In this document: one piece after another, positions 60,034 to 64,000 of the stretch
Layout: every line of letters begins with the position of its first letter
Numbering within the stretch: position 1 is the first letter of the stretch
The notes under the pieces: generated by a model
What the model saw: the letters and a program-made list of their open reading frames with translations, nothing else
Told to the model about the DNA's origin: nothing
Database searches by the model: none
Position numbers and translations under genes: made by a program
Origin: Fluviicoccus sp.
Lineage (GTDB): Bacteria; Pseudomonadota; Gammaproteobacteria; Pseudomonadales; Moraxellaceae
Assembly (NCBI RefSeq): GCF_030646115.1
Contig: NZ_JAUSMX010000014.1
Span: forward strand, 124,001 to 188,000
DNA length: 64,000 nt
Direction: 5' to 3'

Positions 60034-61215
60034 TTAAAGCAACGCCTTGATGCGTTCGGCCGCCGCGATGCAGTCTGTCTGTGAGGCCACCAGCGCCATG
60101 CGAACGCGGTTTTCGCCTGGATTGAAGCCGTCAATGGTGCGGCCGAGGTAGCGGCCGGGCAGTACGGTGACATGGGCCTGGCCATATAGCAGCCGGGCGA
60201 AAGCCTCGTCGTCGGTTGGTGTTTCCGCCCAGAAGTAAAACCCTGCATCCGGCATCTGCAATGGTAATACAGGATCAAGAATGTCTCGGAAGGCTTTGAA
60301 TTTCTGGCGGTAAAGGGAGCGATTCTGGATAACATGACCTTCATCCAGCCAGGCCATGATCGACGCCCACTGATGCTGTACCGGCATGGCCGAGCCATGG
60401 TAAGTGCGATAGAGCAGGTAAGGCTTCAGCAGCGAGGCGTCACCCGCGATAAAACCTGAACGCAGGCCCGGGACGTTGGAGCGCTTCGATAAGGAGTGGA
60501 ATACCACGCAGTTGCGGTAGTCATGCCGTCCCTGTTCTGCGCAAACCTGCAATAGCCCTACCGGCGGCTGTGTTTCGTCAAAATAGATTTCCGAATAGCA
60601 CTCATCCGAGGCGATGACAAAACCGTATTGGTCACTGAGTTCCAGCAGACGGACCAGGGTTTCACGCGGAATGACGGCGCCGGTGGGATTGCCGGGGCTG
60701 CAGATGAACAGCAGTTGCGTCTGTTCCCAGATGTCGGCAGGTACGGCATCAAAGTCGGGGATGAAGCGGTTGTCAGCGGTGCAGGGCAGGTACCAAGGCT
60801 CGGCGCCGGCCAGGAAAGCCGCGCCTTCATAGATTTGGTAGAAGGGGTTCGGCATTACCACCAAAGGACGGGCGTTGCGGTTGATCACGGCCTGGGTAAA
60901 GGAAAACAGCGCTTCGCGGGTGCCGTTGACCGGCAGGATCTGGGTTTCGGCATCCAGTTCGGTCAGGCGGAAACGGCGTTGCAGCCATGCGGCGATGGCC
61001 TGGCGCAGTTCCGGAATGCCCTTGGTGCTGGGATAGGTGGCTAGATGCCTGGCCTGCTGGTTGATGGTGCGCATCACGAATTCCGGGGAGGGATGCTTGG
61101 GCTCCCCGATCGACAGGGCAATGGGCTTTAGGTCCGCTGGCGGGGTCAAGTCGCTGAACAGTCGGGCCAGCTTTTCAAAAGGGTATGGGTGCAGTTGGCT
61201 CAAGTCAGGATTCAT
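60034..61215 (-). CDS. dapC: succinyldiaminopimelate transaminase DapC
   Basis: PLP-dependent aminotransferase of class I/II, 393 residues. It converts N-succinyl-2-amino-6-ketopimelate to the succinyldiaminopimelate. The cofactor-binding Lys is in [19 protein letters not shown] (~243). Other family positions are [25 protein letters not shown] and [11 protein letters not shown]. Its start touches the glnD stop with no gap. The substrate call rests on the dapC-yffB-dapD neighbourhood plus family resemblance. Confidence 0.92.
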   Translation of the reverse strand: MNPDLSQLHPYPFEKLARLFSDLTPPADLKPIALSIGEPKHPSPEFVMRTINQQARHLATYPSTKGIPELRQAIAAWLQRRFRLTELDAETQILPVNGTREALFSFTQAVINRNARPLVVMPNPFYQIYEGAAFLAGAEPWYLPCTADNRFIPDFDAVPADIWEQTQLLFICSPGNPTGAVIPRETLVRLLELSDQYGFVIASDECYSEIYFDETQPPVGLLQVCAEQGRHDYRNCVVFHSLSKRSNVPGLRSGFIAGDASLLKPYLLYRTYHGSAMPVQHQWASIMAWLDEGHVIQNRSLYRQKFKAFRDILDPVLPLQMPDAGFYFWAETPTDDEAFARLLYGQAHVTVLPGRYLGRTIDGFNPGENRVRMALVASQTDCIAAAERIKALL

Positions 61216-63879
61216 TCAGTTCACCGTGTCCAGTTGGCTGCGTAGGGCGTTGGCCAGTTTCTCACAAAGGTCGGGGTTGGATATGGGGTGGCTGTCGCGG
61301 TCCGTGATAAAGAAAACGTCTTCCGCCCGTTCCCCCAGCGTCGCGATGCGGGCGTTCTGCAGGTTGACGCCGTGCTCCATGAAAATCAGCCCAATGCGGG
61401 CCAGCAGGCCCGGCCGGTCGAGGGTGATAACCTCCAGCACGGTTTGCTGACGGTGAATGTCGTTGCTGATGTTGACCATGGTCTTGACGCTGAAGTGCTT
61501 GAGTTGTCTGGGCAGGCGTTTCTGGACAATGGTCGGATATTGATCGGGGTGAGACAACGCCTTCTCCAGGTTAGCCTGGATGTATTCCAGCCGATCGGGG
61601 TCGGTGATCTGGGTATTGTCTTCGTCCAGCACAATGTAGGTGTCCAGTGAGTAGCGGTTCTCAGCGGTGATGATGCGGGCGTCAAGGACGGTCAGGTGCA
61701 GATGGTCCAGCGTTGCCACCGAGGCTGCAAACAGGTTGGGCAGGTCACGGGTGTAGACGAAGATCTGGGTGGCGCCTTCGAACTGCGTGCCATGGCTTTC
61801 CTTGATCGTGACCAACGGACGGGTATCGTCGCCATGGGCCAGGATGGCGGCGGTATGCCAGGCAATATCACTGGCGGATTCGCGCAGGAAATAGTCTTCA
61901 CCCAGACCGGTCCAGATTTCATTGATCCGGTTTTCATCGCGGCCTTGTTCATCCACCAGGATTTCCAGGGCGTTGATACGTGTTTCGTGAATCCACTCCT
62001 GACGATCCACCGGGTTGTTCAGTCCCCGGCGCAGGGCGCGGCGCGTCTGCTGGTACAGTTGCCGTAACAAGGAGGCGCGCCACGAGTTCCACAGTTTGGG
62101 GTTGGTGGCGCAGATATCCGCGACGGTCAGGGCATAAAGGTAGTCCAGATGCACCAGGTCGCCAACCTGGGCGGCGAACTTGTGAATCACTTCAGGGTCG
62201 GAGACATCCTGCTTCTGGGCAGTCACCGACATCAACAAGTGTTTTTGCGTCAACCAGGCCACCAGATTGGCTTCCCGCACGCTGAGACCGTGCGAGAGGC
62301 AGAATTCGCGGGCGTCCACTGATCCCAGGTCGGAGTGATCGCCGCCGCGACCCTTGCCGATGTCGTGGAACAGGCCGGCGATATACAGCAGTTCCAGCTT
62401 GGGCAGGCGCTGGGCGACTTCGGCCACCACCGGGAACTGTTCGGCGCCTTCCTGATAACGGAAGCGGCGCATGTTCTTGATGACCAGCAGCGTATGGGCA
62501 TCGACGGTATAGATGTGGAACAGGTCGTACTGCATCTGCCCGACAATGGCGCCAAAGGCGGGCAGGTAGGCGCCGAGAACTCCATAACGCTTCATGCGCC
62601 GCAGGGTGGAGAATAACGCATGCGGGGCCCGCAGGATGCTGATGAATAATTCGCGGTTGCGCGGATTTTGTCGGAAATCGTCGTTGATCTTGCGGGCTTC
62701 CACCATGATCAGGCGGATGGTGCTGGCGCGCACGCCCTGGATCAGGGTGTTTTCCGCCAGGATCAGGAAAATCTCCAGCAGCGCGGAAGGGTGCTTGGCG
62801 AAAACCTGATGATGCCGCACCTCGATGTGATTGTCCCGGAGCTGGAAATGGTCGTTAAGCGGGACGATCTCGCTGTCAGCTTCCGTTTTCAGAATGGTTT
62901 CGTCGAAATACTGCAATAGCAGTTCATTCAGCATCGACAGGTTCATGGCGGCGCGATAATAAGCCTTCATGAACTGTTCAACGGCGCGGTTGGCGTTACT
63001 GTCGGTGTAGCCCAGCAGGTTGGCGATGGTTTTCTGGTAGTCGAACAACAGCCGGTTTTCGTTACGCTTCGACAGCATGTGCAACAGGAATCGGATGCGC
63101 CACAGGAAAGCTTCGCCTTCCATCAGCTGCCGGTATTCGTATTCGGTGAGGAAGCCGTGGTTGACGAGGTCGTAGAGGGTGGTGGCGTCAAAATGACGCT
63201 TGGCCACCCAGGCGATGGTCTGGATGTCACGCAGGCCGCCCGGTGCGTTCTTGAGGTCGGGTTCGAGATTGTATTCCGTGAAGTTGTGCTTGCCATGCCG
63301 GGCCAGCTGCTCTTCTTTCTTGGCTTCGAAAAAGGCAGCGCCGGTCCATAGCGGTCGTGTCAGTTGCAACAGGCTCTGCCGCAGGTGGTCCGGGCCGGAA
63401 AGGGTGCGCACTTCCAGCAAATTGGTGGCGATGGTGATGTCCTGACCCACATTTTCCACGCACTCTTCCAGCGAGCGCACGCTGGAGCCGATATCCAGCC
63501 CCAGATCCCATAGCCTGGCGATAAAACCACTTATGGTTTCCTGTAGATCCGGCGACAGGCTTGGCAAGTTGTGCAGGATCAGCACGTCGATATCGGAGCA
63601 GGGGTGCAGTTCACCCCGGCCGTAACCCCCAACAGCCAGCAGGCTGATATCCGGCTGCCGTCCCAGACCGGCTCCGGACCAGACGTGATGCAGCACTTCG
63701 TCCACGGCCAGCGCCCGGGCCGAAACCAGCAGGCGCACGCAGGTGCCGTTGTCGAACTCGGTCTGCAACTGCTGATGGGCATCCTTGAGCAGGTCACGAT
63801 ATTGCGCTGTAGTCAGTGTGGCTGGCGCCAGACGGCTCTTGTCAAACAGACGCGGAACCAGCGTGGGAGGAGGTGACAT
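61216..63879 (-). CDS. glnD: bifunctional uridylyltransferase/uridylyl-removing enzyme GlnD
   Basis: Nitrogen sensor that uridylylates PII at low glutamine and removes UMP at high glutamine. An N-terminal nucleotidyltransferase domain has GGYGRGELHPCSDIDVLIL (~85-103). The HD domain has LFHDIGKGRGGDHSDLG (~503-517). Two ACT domains end the protein (FAASVATLDHLHLTVLDA and VITLDRPGLLARIGLIF), which sense glutamine. It is 887 residues long, the normal length. It is immediately followed by dapC and preceded by map, the standard order in Pseudomonas. Confidence 0.97.
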   Translation of the reverse strand: MSPPPTLVPRLFDKSRLAPATLTTAQYRDLLKDAHQQLQTEFDNGTCVRLLVSARALAVDEVLHHVWSGAGLGRQPDISLLAVGGYGRGELHPCSDIDVLILHNLPSLSPDLQETISGFIARLWDLGLDIGSSVRSLEECVENVGQDITIATNLLEVRTLSGPDHLRQSLLQLTRPLWTGAAFFEAKKEEQLARHGKHNFTEYNLEPDLKNAPGGLRDIQTIAWVAKRHFDATTLYDLVNHGFLTEYEYRQLMEGEAFLWRIRFLLHMLSKRNENRLLFDYQKTIANLLGYTDSNANRAVEQFMKAYYRAAMNLSMLNELLLQYFDETILKTEADSEIVPLNDHFQLRDNHIEVRHHQVFAKHPSALLEIFLILAENTLIQGVRASTIRLIMVEARKINDDFRQNPRNRELFISILRAPHALFSTLRRMKRYGVLGAYLPAFGAIVGQMQYDLFHIYTVDAHTLLVIKNMRRFRYQEGAEQFPVVAEVAQRLPKLELLYIAGLFHDIGKGRGGDHSDLGSVDAREFCLSHGLSVREANLVAWLTQKHLLMSVTAQKQDVSDPEVIHKFAAQVGDLVHLDYLYALTVADICATNPKLWNSWRASLLRQLYQQTRRALRRGLNNPVDRQEWIHETRINALEILVDEQGRDENRINEIWTGLGEDYFLRESASDIAWHTAAILAHGDDTRPLVTIKESHGTQFEGATQIFVYTRDLPNLFAASVATLDHLHLTVLDARIITAENRYSLDTYIVLDEDNTQITDPDRLEYIQANLEKALSHPDQYPTIVQKRLPRQLKHFSVKTMVNISNDIHRQQTVLEVITLDRPGLLARIGLIFMEHGVNLQNARIATLGERAEDVFFITDRDSHPISNPDLCEKLANALRSQLDTVN

Positions 63880-63884
63880 GGAGG

Positions 63885-64000
63885 TTATCCCTGAAGAAAG
63901 GCCAAGTCCTCATCGGGACGGGCGGTAAGCACTTCGACACCGGTATCGGTCACCAGGATGGTGTGTTCCCATTGGGCGGAGAGTTTGTGATCCTTGGTGA
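63885..64000 (-). CDS. map: methionine aminopeptidase, 3' end
   Basis: The last 38 codons of a minus-strand gene that runs out of the window. The readable C-terminus TKDHKLSAQWEHTILVTDTG is characteristic of type I methionine aminopeptidase, with the metal-binding Glu of the E-H-T segment. It lies 5 nt upstream of glnD, which is the conserved map-glnD arrangement. This frame was not in the ORF track because it is truncated. Confidence 0.92.
   Translation of the reverse strand, partial: TKDHKLSAQWEHTILVTDTGVEVLTARPDEDLAFLQG

Overview
The window is an unbroken stretch of chromosomal, mostly housekeeping sequence from a Gram-negative gammaproteobacterium, probably in or near the Pseudomonadales. 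The reasons are gene content and gene order. The run hupB-ppiD, fabI, a yejABEF-type ABC importer, mltD, gloB, methyltransferase, rnhA, dnaQ matches the order I know from Pseudomonas aeruginosa. The fimL-nudC pair, a PhaI-like phasin beside a UbiJ-like SCP2 protein, metH next to nfuA, and map-glnD-dapC-yffB-dapD are also Pseudomonadales-like neighbourhoods. Base composition looks moderately GC-rich (estimated by eye, not computed). I see no insertion sequence, prophage, integron, toxin-antitoxin pair, restriction system or CRISPR array.

Layout. (1) 1-6.35 kb: membrane diguanylate cyclase, DUF695 protein, DsbD, an SPFH/prohibitin-like protein, a duplicated DUF445 membrane protein and a small flavodoxin-like protein. 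(2) 6.6-10 kb: the fadBA beta-oxidation operon, closed by a strong terminator. (3) 10-15.3 kb: small outer-membrane-like protein, HemN, a NYN-nuclease/cold-shock fusion and the Kup potassium transporter. (4) 15.5-22.2 kb: tRNA-Ser(GGA), YheT-type hydrolase, GpsA, SixA, small unknown proteins, SCP2/UbiJ-like protein, phasin, and a two-gene unit of SDR plus acyltransferase. (5) 22.3-36.3 kb: HU, PpiD, FabI, oligopeptide ABC importer, MltD, GloB, methyltransferase, RNase HI, DNA polymerase III epsilon. (6) 36.4-46.8 kb: FimL and NudC, SohB, amidase, PF10118 di-iron-type protein, AI-2E-family permease, a 70-residue protein, a fatty acid desaturase, a second diguanylate cyclase and a MAPEG protein. 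(7) 46.9-58.7 kb: unknown exported protein, MetH, NfuA, PLD/cardiolipin synthase-like lipoprotein, TSUP permease with divergent CysB, SIMPL protein, Wzy_C polymerase/ligase and a small secreted Gly-rich protein. (8) 58.7-64 kb: YffB, DapD, DapC, GlnD and the 3' end of map.

Themes. Lipid and storage metabolism is well represented: fadBA, fabI, gpsA, acyltransferase, desaturase, phasin and a PLD-type enzyme. Surface and second-messenger biology is represented by two diguanylate cyclases with visible I-sites, FimL, the Wzy_C protein and MltD. Sulfur and Fe-S physiology is represented by CysB/TSUP, NfuA with an IscR-like operator, and MetH.

The items most worth a second look are: the small secreted Gly-rich protein upstream of an orphan Wzy_C enzyme and a SIMPL protein; the NYN plus cold-shock fusion; an SDR that lacks the usual Tyr-x-x-x-Lys; the IscR-like operator between metH and nfuA; and perfect palindromes in front of the desaturase and cysB genes. 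I did not find a clear-cut new multi-gene defence or mobile system.
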